A DNA stretch of 8,928 nt from Bacteroidota bacterium. Its GTDB lineage: Bacteria; Bacteroidota; Ignavibacteria; Kapaibacteriales; Kapaibacteriaceae. The notes under the pieces are model-generated. The model saw only the letters and a program-made list of their open reading frames with translations. It did no database searches and had not been told where the DNA came from. The DNA is taken from contig DNLG01000087.1 in assembly GCA_003488525.1 (NCBI GenBank), positions 21,899-30,826 on the forward strand, written 5' to 3'. Numbering within the stretch: the stretch's first letter is position 1; each line of letters begins with the position of its first letter. Shown here piece by piece: positions 1 through 7,715 of this stretch. The translations under genes were made by a program, and so were the position numbers.

Positions 1-1
1 T

Positions 2-1198
2 CCCCTTGGCAATCCGTACTACGTTGCCAGCACAACCTCAAAGAACCTGCTGACGTATCCAAAGTCGGCTTCCGGAGCTTCTGATGGACTCCACGGATAC
101 GTTGCCAAGCATGCTTTCGGCGTTGTTGAGGTGACCGCTCCGGCAGGGGGCGAGATCTACTGCGTCGGAATCAGCAAGCCGATCTCATGGTCAGCAGCTG
201 GTTTTGCCGACACGGCACGTTTTCAACTGCAGTACTCTGCGTATGGCTCGAACGTCTGGACGGACGTGGCGAAGAATGTTGGCGGTCGCAGTTACCTCTG
301 GAAGGTTCCGGCGCTTCCGACAGGGCAATACGTCGTGCGTGTGACCACCATCCACGGTCATGTGAGCGAACTGCTCACCCCCTTCACGATCTCCAGTCCA
401 CCATCGATCACCAAGCAGCCGGTTGATGTCTCTGCCTGCGGTGGAAAGCCGGTGACGCTCTCTGTCACCGCCGATGGTGCCGGTGTTAAGTATCAATGGC
501 GTAAGGCAGGCGTGAACATCGCCGGGGCAACAGAAGCCACCTACACGATCGCCTCGGTCGACGCCTCGACGGCCGGCAAGTACGACTGCCTGGTCAGCGG
601 CACATGCAACCCGAGCGTAACGTCGTCCATGGCCACTGTGCTGATCGGCACGCCAACGGTCATTACACGTCAGCCGCAGGGTCTCACGGTTGACGAGGGC
701 AAACCGTTCACACTTTCCGTGGCTGCCACGGGTTCGACTCTTTCCTATCAGTGGAGCAAGTCGGGGACCGATATTCCCGGCGCAACCAGTGCCGAATACA
801 CCGTATCGGCTGCTGCCAAGTCCAACGATGGACAGTACACCTGCGCTGTGACCGGTGGATGCGGAACCATAACGAGCACGCCGGCTACGGTTGTTGTCAT
901 GGGCGGCACGTCGGTGGACGAAGAGTCGGACGCCAGCGCAATGCTCCGCGTGCTTGGCCCCGTGCCTGCTGACGGTGATCTGACCGTGCGACTGAATCTT
1001 GACGAAATGCCGCGTCAGGGCGCTCATTTTGCATTTATTGACATGCGCGGCGCTCGCCTTGCCATGCAGGGGGCTGAGAACATTGGGCGCTCCGGCGACA
1101 TTCGCCTCAAGACCGACATGCTGGCACCCGGCATGTATACCCTTGAGTTTACGGACGGAGCAACGATCGCGCGCACAAGGGTCGTGATCGCCCGCTGA
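2..1198 (+). CDS. Secreted Ig-like repeat protein with T9SS-type C-terminal sorting domain (3' part only)
   Basis: The reading frame is open from base 2 with no start that must be real, so this is the last 398 residues of a longer protein. A GTG at 131 is internal. Visible order, numbered from base 2: residues about 44-131 begin VTAPAGGE and look like the beta-sandwich module of the Kre9/KNH type common in Bacteroidota surface proteins. Residues about 133-215 and 217-301 are two Ig-like domains, each with the YQW core and the Y-D/T-C F-strand. A short acidic linker follows, and residues about 315-398 resemble a type A T9SS sorting domain (GPVPADGDLTV, then IDMRGARL, then LAPGMYTLEF, ending in VVIAR). 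Such a domain normally directs export across the outer membrane and attachment or release at the surface. The specific ligand or substrate is unknown. A terminator follows the stop, so it is transcriptionally separate from the suf genes. Confidence 0.85.
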   Translation, partial: PLGNPYYVASTTSKNLLTYPKSASGASDGLHGYVAKHAFGVVEVTAPAGGEIYCVGISKPISWSAAGFADTARFQLQYSAYGSNVWTDVAKNVGGRSYLWKVPALPTGQYVVRVTTIHGHVSELLTPFTISSPPSITKQPVDVSACGGKPVTLSVTADGAGVKYQWRKAGVNIAGATEATYTIASVDASTAGKYDCLVSGTCNPSVTSSMATVLIGTPTVITRQPQGLTVDEGKPFTLSVAATGSTLSYQWSKSGTDIPGATSAEYTVSAAAKSNDGQYTCAVTGGCGTITSTPATVVVMGGTSVDEESDASAMLRVLGPVPADGDLTVRLNLDEMPRQGAHFAFIDMRGARLAMQGAENIGRSGDIRLKTDMLAPGMYTLEFTDGATIARTRVVIAR

Positions 1199-1237
1199 TC
1201 CCTGTACGAAACCTCTCCCGCACCAGCGGGAACAAAG

Positions 1238-1280
1238 CGCCCCCTTGGTCTGTTTGCAGACACTCCAAGGGGGCGTTTTT
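1238..1280 (+). terminator. Rho-independent terminator after the Ig-like protein gene
   Basis: CGCCCCCTTGG (1238-1248) pairs perfectly with CCAAGGGGGCG (1265-1275). Inside it TCTG (1249-1252) pairs with CAGA (1257-1260) around a TTTG loop, leaving a four-base bulge (1261-1264). The stem is followed by a T run (1276-1280). AAA at 1234-1236 can extend pairing into the T run, so it might also work from the other strand. A smaller hairpin, CCCGC-ACCA-GCGGG (1217-1230), lies just upstream. It insulates the suf promoter from the upstream gene. Confidence 0.92.
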
Positions 1281-1292
1281 GTGATCGCTCCA

Positions 1293-1332
1293 TTATCTGC
1301 ACACCAATCTAGGACTAATTTAGTCGTATATT
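1293..1332 (+). promoter_or_regulatory. Candidate promoter of the suf operon
   Basis: A promoter must lie between the terminator and sufB. Two candidate -10 elements are visible. TATATT at 1327-1332 is one mismatch from TATAAT and would start transcription at or next to the ATG, giving a leaderless message. TAATTT at 1316-1321 lies inside the palindrome, is also close to the Bacteroidota TAnnTTTG form, and has a weak TTATCT 17 bases upstream (1293-1298). No good -35 is present for either. In both cases the Rrf2-like palindrome overlaps the core promoter, which fits repression. The exact start cannot be decided from sequence. Confidence 0.4.
1313..1325. promoter_or_regulatory. Putative Rrf2/IscR-type operator upstream of sufB
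   Basis: GACTAA-T-TTAGTC is a perfect 6+6 inverted repeat around a single central T. Its core GACT-N5-AGTC with an all-A/T-compatible centre (AATTT) matches the inner part of the E. coli IscR type 1 site. The right flank ends in TAT (1329-1331) as that consensus does, but the other outer positions match poorly. It lies 14 bases before the sufB ATG, overlaps the candidate -10 elements, and heads an operon that itself encodes an Rrf2 protein (8031-8465). Binding by that protein is inferred. Confidence 0.75.
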
Positions 1333-1339
1333 GCCCTCT

Positions 1340-2782
1340 ATGGACCAACAAACACTTCTCGATGAGGTCGTTGGGAGTGAATACAAATATGGATTCACCT
1401 CCGACATTGAGCAGGAACTGCTCCCCAAGGGGCTCAGTGAAGACGTCGTACGCTTCATTTCGGCCCGGAAGAACGAGCCCGAATGGATGCTTGAATGGCG
1501 CTTGAAGGCCTATCAGCAATGGAAGACCATGAAAGAGCCAACATGGCCCAACGTGGACTATCCGCCGGTGGATTTTCAGGACATCATCTACTGGGCGGCA
1601 CCGAAGAAGAAACCCGAGCTGAACTCGCTCGACGAGGTCGATCCAGAGCTGCTGGCGACGTTCGAAAAGCTCGGAATTCCTCTTGAGGAGCAAAAGGTAC
1701 TGGCTGGCGTAGCCGTCGACGTGGTGTTCGACTCGGTCAGCGTCAAGACCACGTTCCAGGACAAGCTTGCCGAACTTGGGATCATCTTCTGCCCGATCAG
1801 TGAGGCGCTTGAAAATCATCCGGAGCTGGTGCGTCAGTACATCGGCTCGGTCGTGCCACCGAACGACAATTTCTATGCGGCTCTGAACTCTGCTGTCTTC
1901 AGTGACGGATCTTTCGTCTATATCCCCAAAGGTGTCCGCTGTCCGATCGAGCTCAGCACGTACTTCCGCATCAATGCCCGTAACTCGGGGCAGTTCGAAC
2001 GTACACTCATCATCGCCGATGAGGGAAGCTATGTGAGCTATCTCGAGGGTTGCACCGCGCCACAGCGCGATGAAAATCAGCTTCATGCCGCCGTGGTCGA
2101 ACTTGTGGCGCATGACCGCGCCGAGATCAAGTATTCGACCGTACAGAACTGGTTCCCGGGCGACAAAGACGGCAAGGGCGGCATCTATAACTTCGTTACC
2201 AAACGAGGCATCTGTGCCGGGGTCGACAGTAAGATCTCGTGGACACAGGTCGAGACCGGCTCGGCCATCACGTGGAAGTATCCGAGCGTGGTGCTCAAGG
2301 GCGATAACTCGATCGGCGAGTTCTACTCGGTTGCCGTCACCAACAACAAGCAGCAAGCCGACACGGGCACGAAGATGATCCACATCGGGCGTAACACGCG
2401 CTCGCGCATCGTCTCCAAGGGCATCTCGGCCGGTGTTTCGCAGAACTCCTACCGCGGACTCGTCAAGGTGCTTCCGGTGGCGCAGGGGGCTCGCAACTTC
2501 TCGCAATGCGATTCATTGCTGATCGGCGATGCCTGCGGCGCGCACACGTTCCCGTACCTGGAAGTTGCCAACAGCACGGCCACGGTCGAACACGAAGCCA
2601 CAACCTCCAAGATCGGTGAAGACATGCTGTTCTACTGCAATCAGCGTGGCATAGACACCGAGGCTGCCGTGGCGCTGATCGTTAACGGCTACGCACGTGA
2701 AGTTCTCAACCAGCTTCCCATGGAGTTTGCCGTGGAAGCCCAGAAACTCTTAGCAATCTCACTCGAAGGAAGCGTCGGATGA
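1340..2782 (+). CDS. sufB: Fe-S cluster assembly scaffold protein SufB
   Basis: SufB is the cluster-building subunit of the cytoplasmic SufBC2D complex; it accepts persulfide sulfur from SufE. The protein has 480 residues (E. coli SufB 495). Family blocks are present throughout: [14 protein letters not shown] near the N-terminus, VPKGVRCP-like [46 protein letters not shown] and the C-terminal [17 protein letters not shown]. Cys238 (EGC) and Cys390 (QCDS) correspond, by my recollection of the E. coli protein, to Cys254 and Cys405, the residues implicated in sulfur transfer and cluster formation. The E. coli-like CxxC-bearing insert near residue 85 is absent. I chose ATG 1340 over the in-frame TTG at 1331 because TTG sits in the candidate -10 and the family N-terminus fits ATG. 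No Shine-Dalgarno precedes it. The stop overlaps the sufC start (ATGA). Confidence 0.97.
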   Translation: MDQQTLLDEVVGSEYKYGFTSDIEQELLPKGLSEDVVRFISARKNEPEWMLEWRLKAYQQWKTMKEPTWPNVDYPPVDFQDIIYWAAPKKKPELNSLDEVDPELLATFEKLGIPLEEQKVLAGVAVDVVFDSVSVKTTFQDKLAELGIIFCPISEALENHPELVRQYIGSVVPPNDNFYAALNSAVFSDGSFVYIPKGVRCPIELSTYFRINARNSGQFERTLIIADEGSYVSYLEGCTAPQRDENQLHAAVVELVAHDRAEIKYSTVQNWFPGDKDGKGGIYNFVTKRGICAGVDSKISWTQVETGSAITWKYPSVVLKGDNSIGEFYSVAVTNNKQQADTGTKMIHIGRNTRSRIVSKGISAGVSQNSYRGLVKVLPVAQGARNFSQCDSLLIGDACGAHTFPYLEVANSTATVEHEATTSKIGEDMLFYCNQRGIDTEAAVALIVNGYAREVLNQLPMEFAVEAQKLLAISLEGSVG

Positions 2783-3546
2783 CACCACTACTGCAGATCA
2801 CCAACCTTCACGCCTCGATCGAAGACAGGGAAATCCTCAAGGGCATCGACCTGAGCGTCAACGCCGGAGAGGTTCATGCCATCATGGGCCCCAACGGGTC
2901 TGGCAAGTCAACGCTGGCATCCGTTCTGGCCGGACGTGAAGACTACACCGTCACCGAAGGTTCCGTGCTTTTCAATGGCAAGGAACTCATGGAGCTCTCG
3001 CCCGAAGAACGCTCCCGTGAAGGCCTGTTTCTGGCCTTCCAATACCCAGTAGAGATCCCCGGCGTATCAACGGCCAATTTCGTCAAGACCGCCGTCAATG
3101 AATCGCGCAAGCATCGTGGACAGGAGCCCCTTGAACCGGCAGCATTTCTGTCGCTCATGCGCGAGCGTATGGCTCTGGTGGAGATGGACCCGTCATTCCT
3201 GCAACGCTCGCTCAACGAGGGCTTCTCAGGGGGCGAAAAAAAGCGCAATGAGATCTTCCAGATGGCCATGCTCGATCCGGTACTGGCCGTGCTGGATGAA
3301 ACAGACTCCGGGCTCGACATTGACGCACTGCGCATTGTGGCCTCTGGCGTGAATGCCCTGCGTCGTGCCGACAACGCGACGATCGTCATCACGCACTATC
3401 AGCGTCTTCTTGATCATATCGTGCCGGACTTTGTGCACGTGCTATGGAACGGTCGAATCGTTAAGTCGGGCGACAAATCCCTGGCACTCGAACTTGAGCA
3501 GCGAGGCTACGACTGGCTGAAGCAGGAATCGGCGGTGGAGGCGTAA
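2779..3546 (+). CDS. sufC: Fe-S assembly ATPase SufC (ABC-type)
   Basis: SufC is the soluble ABC-family ATPase that drives conformational change in SufBC2D. It has 255 residues (E. coli 248). All nucleotide-binding elements are visible: Walker [10 protein letters not shown] (37-45), Q-loop Gln88 in AFQYP, ABC signature [10 protein letters not shown] (149-158, with F in place of the usual L), Walker B ending in Asp173-Glu174 of [13 protein letters not shown], and switch His206 in VITHYQ. The SGGEKKRNE and [13 protein letters not shown] blocks are diagnostic for SufC rather than a transporter ATPase, and no membrane partner is encoded nearby. ATG 2779 overlaps the sufB stop by four bases. The stop TAA is directly followed by the sufD ATG. 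Confidence 0.97.
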   Translation: MTPLLQITNLHASIEDREILKGIDLSVNAGEVHAIMGPNGSGKSTLASVLAGREDYTVTEGSVLFNGKELMELSPEERSREGLFLAFQYPVEIPGVSTANFVKTAVNESRKHRGQEPLEPAAFLSLMRERMALVEMDPSFLQRSLNEGFSGGEKKRNEIFQMAMLDPVLAVLDETDSGLDIDALRIVASGVNALRRADNATIVITHYQRLLDHIVPDFVHVLWNGRIVKSGDKSLALELEQRGYDWLKQESAVEA

Positions 3547-4884
3547 ATGTCAACCCACCCACTTGTCGAACTTGCCCAGCGTCTGGTGCCGGCACACGTC
3601 GTCGATGGCACTCTGGACTCGTCCGACGGACGTCTCGACGCATTACGTCGGGAGGGTCTGCGGGAATTCGTCCGAATGGGCATCCCGACAACGCGTCACG
3701 AGGAATGGAAGTACACGAACCTCTTCCCGTTCATCGGACTCGACTACACGTATGTACCTGTCCGATGGAGTGAAGGGGCGCCGACTGCCGACGCCCGTAC
3801 GACAATGACCGAGGTTGCCTCTGCACTGGGTCGGCACATCAGCATTCGCATCGTCGACGGCGTTGTTGAGGCAGACCTGAAACATGTACCGGTTGGAGTT
3901 GAGGTTCTCGAGCTGACGTCCGAGATCGTCGAGAGCAACCAGGATGTAGCCCGCACTCTTGGTTCCGGCGCGCCGATCGGCTCGCACCCCTTTGCAGCTC
4001 TGAACACCGCACTACTTGAGTCGGGCATTCTTATCCGACTTCGTTCGGGTGTGAAGTGTGAACTGCCTATCCATGTTTCTGTGGAGACCACTGCCAACGC
4101 ATCGACGCTCATCGCTCCGCGGATGTTGATCATTGCCGAAGAGGGGGCTGAGGCCGACATCATCCACTCCAGTCACACGTCCGGTGATGCAACGGTGCTT
4201 GACGCAACTGTCGTCGAGGCGAGCGTTGCTCCTTCTGCACACATCCGCTATTACAAGATCGCCGATGATTCGGATGCGAGCCGCTCGATCTCATCGGTCA
4301 CTGCCGACGTCCACCGTGATGCAACGTTCACATCGCACGCTCTGAGTATCGGTGGACGGTTCGTACGAAACGATCTGGCCATTCGACTGTGTGAACCATC
4401 GAGCCAAGGCTTTTTATACGGCGTGAGCCTGCTTTCGCACAACGAGTACACGGACAACCACACGGTTGTCGACCACATGGTGCCGCATTGCCACAGCGAA
4501 GAACTCTACAAGGGCATCTATGACGGAAGCTCTACCGGCGTCTTCAACGGCAAGATCTACGTTCGCCCGCAGGCGCAGAAGACAACGGCCTATCAGTCAA
4601 ACCATACTCTGCTGCTAAGCTCGAAGGCGCAGGTGCAGGCCAAACCGCAGCTGGAGATCTGGGCCGACGACGTCAAGTGTTCGCATGGGGCTACCATGGG
4701 GCAGGTGGACGAGGAAGCCATCTTCTACTTCCGTTCCCGTGGGATCGACGAGGCAACAGCCAAGGCACTCTTGACATACGCGTTTGTGTCGGAAGTGGCC
4801 GAGAAGATATCCCTTGCGGGACTGCGTGAGCTGGTTATGCGGCGTATCGCGCGCCGACTTTCAGCCGAGAGTATTCTGGCATGA
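3547..4884 (+). CDS. sufD: Fe-S cluster assembly protein SufD
   Basis: SufD is a SufB paralogue that pairs with SufB in the scaffold and is needed for iron acquisition. The protein has 445 residues (E. coli 423). The N-terminal part carries the TRHEEWKYTN block typical of SufD. The C-terminal core contains DNHTVVDHMVPHC, SEELYKGIYDG, FNGKIYVRP, QKTTAYQSN and WADDVKCSHGATMGQ. His380 in CSHGAT corresponds, by recollection, to E. coli SufD His360, a residue required for cluster assembly at the SufB-SufD interface. The closing IFYFRSRGID block parallels [10 protein letters not shown] of SufB. There is no gap after the sufC stop, and the end overlaps sufS by ATGA. Confidence 0.96.
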   Translation: MSTHPLVELAQRLVPAHVVDGTLDSSDGRLDALRREGLREFVRMGIPTTRHEEWKYTNLFPFIGLDYTYVPVRWSEGAPTADARTTMTEVASALGRHISIRIVDGVVEADLKHVPVGVEVLELTSEIVESNQDVARTLGSGAPIGSHPFAALNTALLESGILIRLRSGVKCELPIHVSVETTANASTLIAPRMLIIAEEGAEADIIHSSHTSGDATVLDATVVEASVAPSAHIRYYKIADDSDASRSISSVTADVHRDATFTSHALSIGGRFVRNDLAIRLCEPSSQGFLYGVSLLSHNEYTDNHTVVDHMVPHCHSEELYKGIYDGSSTGVFNGKIYVRPQAQKTTAYQSNHTLLLSSKAQVQAKPQLEIWADDVKCSHGATMGQVDEEAIFYFRSRGIDEATAKALLTYAFVSEVAEKISLAGLRELVMRRIARRLSAESILA

Positions 4885-6131
4885 CAGTGGGTGCGACCAT
4901 ACAGTCGGCCTTGAATCTTGCCGAACTGCGCAGCGAGTTCCCGATACTTTCGCGCCGCGTGCATGGTGGTAAGCCCCTTGTCTACCTCGACAATGCGGCC
5001 ACGACTCAGAAACCGGCGGTGGTGATCGACGCGATCAGTGAGTTTTACCGTCATCACAATGCCAATGTGCACCGCGCCGGACATGTTCTGGGCGCCGAGG
5101 TAACGTCGATGTTTGAGGATGCCCGCAGGGTGGGCGCCGAGAGCATCGGTGCCACAGCCGAGGAGCTCATCTTTACGCGCGGAACCACCGAGTCACTGAA
5201 CCTGCTTGCATCAACCCTCTCTGAGCGCTTTACCGGAGGCAACGCCCGGCGCAATGTGGTGATCACCGAGATGGAGCATCACGCCAACATCGTTCCGTGG
5301 CAGATGCTACGAGACCGCACCGGTGCGGAGATACGCGTGATCCCGGTCCTGGATGATGGTTCGCTGGATATGGCACGGGCCGAAGAACTGATCGATGAGT
5401 CCACCGGGGTGGTGTCGGTGGTTCACGTGTCCAACACGCTTGGAACAACCAACGACGTCGGTCGGCTGGCCGAGCTTGCACGTCGCGTTGGTGCCGTATC
5501 GATCGTCGATGCTGCGCAGAGTGTTGCGTCTGCCAACGTCGATGTGGCCTCCATTGGGTGCGACGCTCTGGTGTTCTCCGGACACAAAGTGTACGGTCCG
5601 ATGGGCATTGGCGTTGCCTACATCCGGCGCGAGCTGCTCGACACGTTGCCGCCGTATCAGGGCGGGGGATCGATGATCACATCGGTGAGTTTCGAAACGT
5701 CCACCTTTGCTGATGGTCCACTGCGCTTTGAGGCCGGTACGCCGAATATTGAGGGGGCGATTGGTCTTGGCACGGCTCTCTCGTGGCGCAATGCGCTGGA
5801 CATGCGGGCCGTTGTTTCCCATAAGCAAGATCTCACGGATCGGCTTGTTGCCGGCCTGCGACGTCGCGACGGCGTGCACGTGCATGGACACCATCAGGGG
5901 CATTCGGGCATTGTCAGCTTCAGTCTTGGCGGCGTTCATCCGCAGGACCTCGGGCTTCTGCTCGATGCGCACGGTGTGGCCGTACGCACGGGTCATCACT
6001 GCACGATGCCTCTAACGCAGCGGTATTCCTCCGACGGAAGCATTCGCGTGTCGGCTGCGGTCTACAGCTCGGTCGATGACATTGAAATGTTTTTTTCTGC
6101 TCTCGATCGGGCATGTGCGGTGCTGCGATGA
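4881..6131 (+). CDS. sufS: Cysteine desulfurase SufS (PLP-dependent)
   Basis: SufS converts L-cysteine to L-alanine and carries the sulfur as an enzyme persulfide, which SufE takes over. The protein has 416 residues (E. coli 406), with the class V aminotransferase fold. Visible: substrate/PLP region YLDNAATTQKP (35-45), His133-His134 in MEHHAN, Asp210 and Gln213 in VDAAQS, Lys236 in FSGHKVYGP (the Schiff-base lysine), and Cys374 in RTGHHCTMP (the persulfide cysteine, equivalent to E. coli Cys364). The short RTGHHC loop marks it as a group II SufS-type enzyme, not IscS/NifS. It overlaps sufD upstream and sufE downstream by ATGA, which fits the SufS-SufE pair working together. Confidence 0.97.
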   Translation: MTVGATIQSALNLAELRSEFPILSRRVHGGKPLVYLDNAATTQKPAVVIDAISEFYRHHNANVHRAGHVLGAEVTSMFEDARRVGAESIGATAEELIFTRGTTESLNLLASTLSERFTGGNARRNVVITEMEHHANIVPWQMLRDRTGAEIRVIPVLDDGSLDMARAEELIDESTGVVSVVHVSNTLGTTNDVGRLAELARRVGAVSIVDAAQSVASANVDVASIGCDALVFSGHKVYGPMGIGVAYIRRELLDTLPPYQGGGSMITSVSFETSTFADGPLRFEAGTPNIEGAIGLGTALSWRNALDMRAVVSHKQDLTDRLVAGLRRRDGVHVHGHHQGHSGIVSFSLGGVHPQDLGLLLDAHGVAVRTGHHCTMPLTQRYSSDGSIRVSAAVYSSVDDIEMFFSALDRACAVLR

Positions 6132-6571
6132 TCACCTCTTCATCAGGTTCGATCCTTGAAGTTGCCGACCAGATCGGTCAGTCACTTGCGTCTCTTCCGG
6201 ACTGGGAGGAACGCTTCGGCGCGATCATGGAGACCGGCAAGCAACTCGCCCCCTACCCCGAAGAGCATCGGCGTGATGATCTGCTCATCAAAGGCTGTCA
6301 GTCGCGCGTGTGGCTGCGCGCACAAATGGTCGACGGGCGCATTCACTTTGATGCCGACAGCGATGCTCTGATCGTTAAGGGGCTTGTGGCACTCGTGATC
6401 CGCATCATGCAGGACCGAACGCCGCAGGAGATCCTTGATGCACCGAAGGACATTCCCGAGCGACTGGGGCTTGCCCAGCACCTTTCACAGAACCGATCAA
6501 GCGGACTCTCAAGCATGCTCAAGCAGATCCGCCTGTATGCTGTTGCACTCAGTTTGAGGACGTCGTCATGA
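6128..6571 (+). CDS. sufE: Sulfur transfer protein SufE
   Basis: SufE stimulates SufS, accepts its persulfide and delivers sulfur to SufB. I choose ATG 6128 (147 residues; E. coli SufE 138) because it gives the same ATGA overlap seen at most junctions here. An in-frame ATG at 6113 would add five residues. Cys57 in LIKGCQSRVW is the sulfur-accepting cysteine (E. coli Cys51), and the DWEERF, LIVKGLVALVI and TPQEIL blocks are family-typical. It is SufE and not the zinc-binding SufU: the GCQSxVW context is diagnostic and no further cysteines are present. The stop overlaps the next start by ATGA. Confidence 0.95.
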   Translation: MITSSSGSILEVADQIGQSLASLPDWEERFGAIMETGKQLAPYPEEHRRDDLLIKGCQSRVWLRAQMVDGRIHFDADSDALIVKGLVALVIRIMQDRTPQEILDAPKDIPERLGLAQHLSQNRSSGLSSMLKQIRLYAVALSLRTSS

Positions 6572-6924
6572 TCGATACACCATCGGATACACCGACGCCT
6601 GCCGCGGCTGCCGAGCCGACGCCGAATGTGCGTGACCGGGTGATCGAGGCGATCAAGACCGTGTATGATCCGGAGATACCGATCAACATCTACGAGCTTG
6701 GTCTGATCTACGAGGTGCGCGTTGAAGACCAGACAAAGGTCTTCATCACCATGACCCTTACCACGCCAAACTGTCCCTCGGCGCAGTCTCTACCAAGAGA
6801 GGTCGAACAGGTCTCCCGCAGCGTCGAGGGTGTCGAGTCGGTGCAGCTTGAGCTCACGTTCGATCCGCCATGGGATAAGACCATGATGTCGGATGCTGCT
6901 CTGTTTTCCATTGGACTTTACTGA
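6568..6924 (+). CDS. sufT: SufT-like MIP18/DUF59 iron-sulfur assembly factor
   Basis: A 118-residue protein with one MIP18 (DUF59) domain at about residues 22-106 behind a Pro/Ala/Thr-rich N-terminal tail (2-19). DPEIPINIYELGLIYEV (34-50), the TTPNCPSAQSLP block with Cys69, and the C-terminal FDPPWDKTMMSDAA block are those of bacterial SufT. SufT helps mature Fe-S proteins, apparently as an auxiliary delivery factor. The related PaaD of phenylacetate degradation also has this domain and also precedes a PaaE reductase. This protein lacks a C-terminal cysteine-rich extension, ends in the SufT manner and lies within the suf genes, so SufT is preferred. The final A of its TGA is the first base of the next ATG. 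Confidence 0.88.
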   Translation: MIDTPSDTPTPAAAAEPTPNVRDRVIEAIKTVYDPEIPINIYELGLIYEVRVEDQTKVFITMTLTTPNCPSAQSLPREVEQVSRSVEGVESVQLELTFDPPWDKTMMSDAALFSIGLY

Positions 6925-7712
6925 TGCCGTCGAACGCTTACCATCCGCTGGTGATCGAGCGCGCGTGGGACACCACGCCACGCGCACGAGTTGCTCAGTT
7001 CCGTGTTCCGGAGCACCTGCGGCAGACCTTTACGCATCGAGCCGGACAGTACGTCATGCTCCGTGTGGAGCTCGACGGAGTCTGGCAAGAGCACGCCTTT
7101 TCGCTCTGCTCGAGTCCCGAGGCTGGCCAGCCCCTTACCATCGCGGTAAAGCGCACCGATACGTCTCGGTCGGCGCCCCTTATTCAGTCGCTTCTGCAGC
7201 CTGGCACAGGTATCCTTGTCAGTCCGCCGCAGGGATCCTTCACGATCGACCTGCATCCTGAATCCTCGCGGCGCGTGGCATTGTTTGCCGCTGGCAGCGG
7301 CATCACACCGTTGCTTGCTATCGCCACGTCCGTTCTTGTATCAGAACCCCTCAGCACCATTGAGCTTTTCTATGCCAACGTATCGGCCGCTGATACGATG
7401 TTTGCCGACGAGCTACGCAGGCTTCATGGCGAGCACGGTGAGCGTCTGCGTGTAGTCGTCCTTCTCGAAGAGGGGGCTGGTGGCGTGCTTGCTGATTTCG
7501 CCGAGGTACGCACCGGCCGTCTTGTTGCAGCCGATGTAATGGAGGCGGTTGAGCGACATCGCAACAGTTCAGAGACCACCGATTACGCCCTGTGCGGTCC
7601 ACCGGGCTTTCTCGAGATGGTGAACGCGGCACTTGGTATCATTGCGGTGCCTGCGCAGCACATTCACATTGAATCTTTTTCGTCAACCCCACGGCCAACG
7701 CCAACACCGTAA
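6924..7712 (+). CDS. FAD/NAD(P)-binding oxidoreductase (ferredoxin reductase, PaaE-like N-terminal half)
   Basis: A 262-residue flavoprotein of the ferredoxin-NADP reductase superfamily. The FAD barrel spans about 8-110 and the NAD(P) domain about 115-250. Visible: HRAGQYVML (38-46), the FAD-contacting HAFSLCSSP (57-65), GSGITPLL (124-131), CGPPGFLEMV (224-233), and a C-terminal HIHIESF (246-252) followed by a Pro/Thr-rich tail SSTPRPTPTP. Order and motifs match the first two-thirds of PaaE/phenol hydroxylase-type reductases. The usual RxYS motif reads HAFS, so the arginine that contacts the flavin pyrophosphate is replaced by His. It probably passes electrons from NAD(P)H to the ferredoxin encoded next. 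Its substrate here is not shown by sequence. The TAA stop is followed, in the same frame, by the ferredoxin. Confidence 0.9.
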   Translation: MPSNAYHPLVIERAWDTTPRARVAQFRVPEHLRQTFTHRAGQYVMLRVELDGVWQEHAFSLCSSPEAGQPLTIAVKRTDTSRSAPLIQSLLQPGTGILVSPPQGSFTIDLHPESSRRVALFAAGSGITPLLAIATSVLVSEPLSTIELFYANVSAADTMFADELRRLHGEHGERLRVVVLLEEGAGGVLADFAEVRTGRLVAADVMEAVERHRNSSETTDYALCGPPGFLEMVNAALGIIAVPAQHIHIESFSSTPRPTPTP

Positions 7713-7715
7713 CTG

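Noticed and set aside
1217..1230. Short hairpin CCCGC-ACCA-GCGGG as a separate terminator
   Set aside because: Five base pairs and no T run; the strong terminator follows immediately.
1331..1339. TTG start for sufB adding three residues
   Set aside because: The TTG falls within the candidate -10 region, has no ribosome binding site, and ATG 1340 fits the family N-terminus.
191..2506. Long open frame on the - strand (771 codons) across the Ig-like gene and sufB
   Set aside because: It lies antisense to two clearly real genes, crosses a terminator and an intergenic region, and its translation shows no recognisable domain. It is a by-product of codon bias in the + strand genes.
5307..5999. 230-codon - strand open frame inside sufS
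   Set aside because: Antisense to a fully conserved sufS with all catalytic residues, and with no family motif.
6113..6127. ATG 6113 as the sufE start
   Set aside because: ATG 6128 gives the ATGA overlap typical of this operon, and the extra five residues have no family support.
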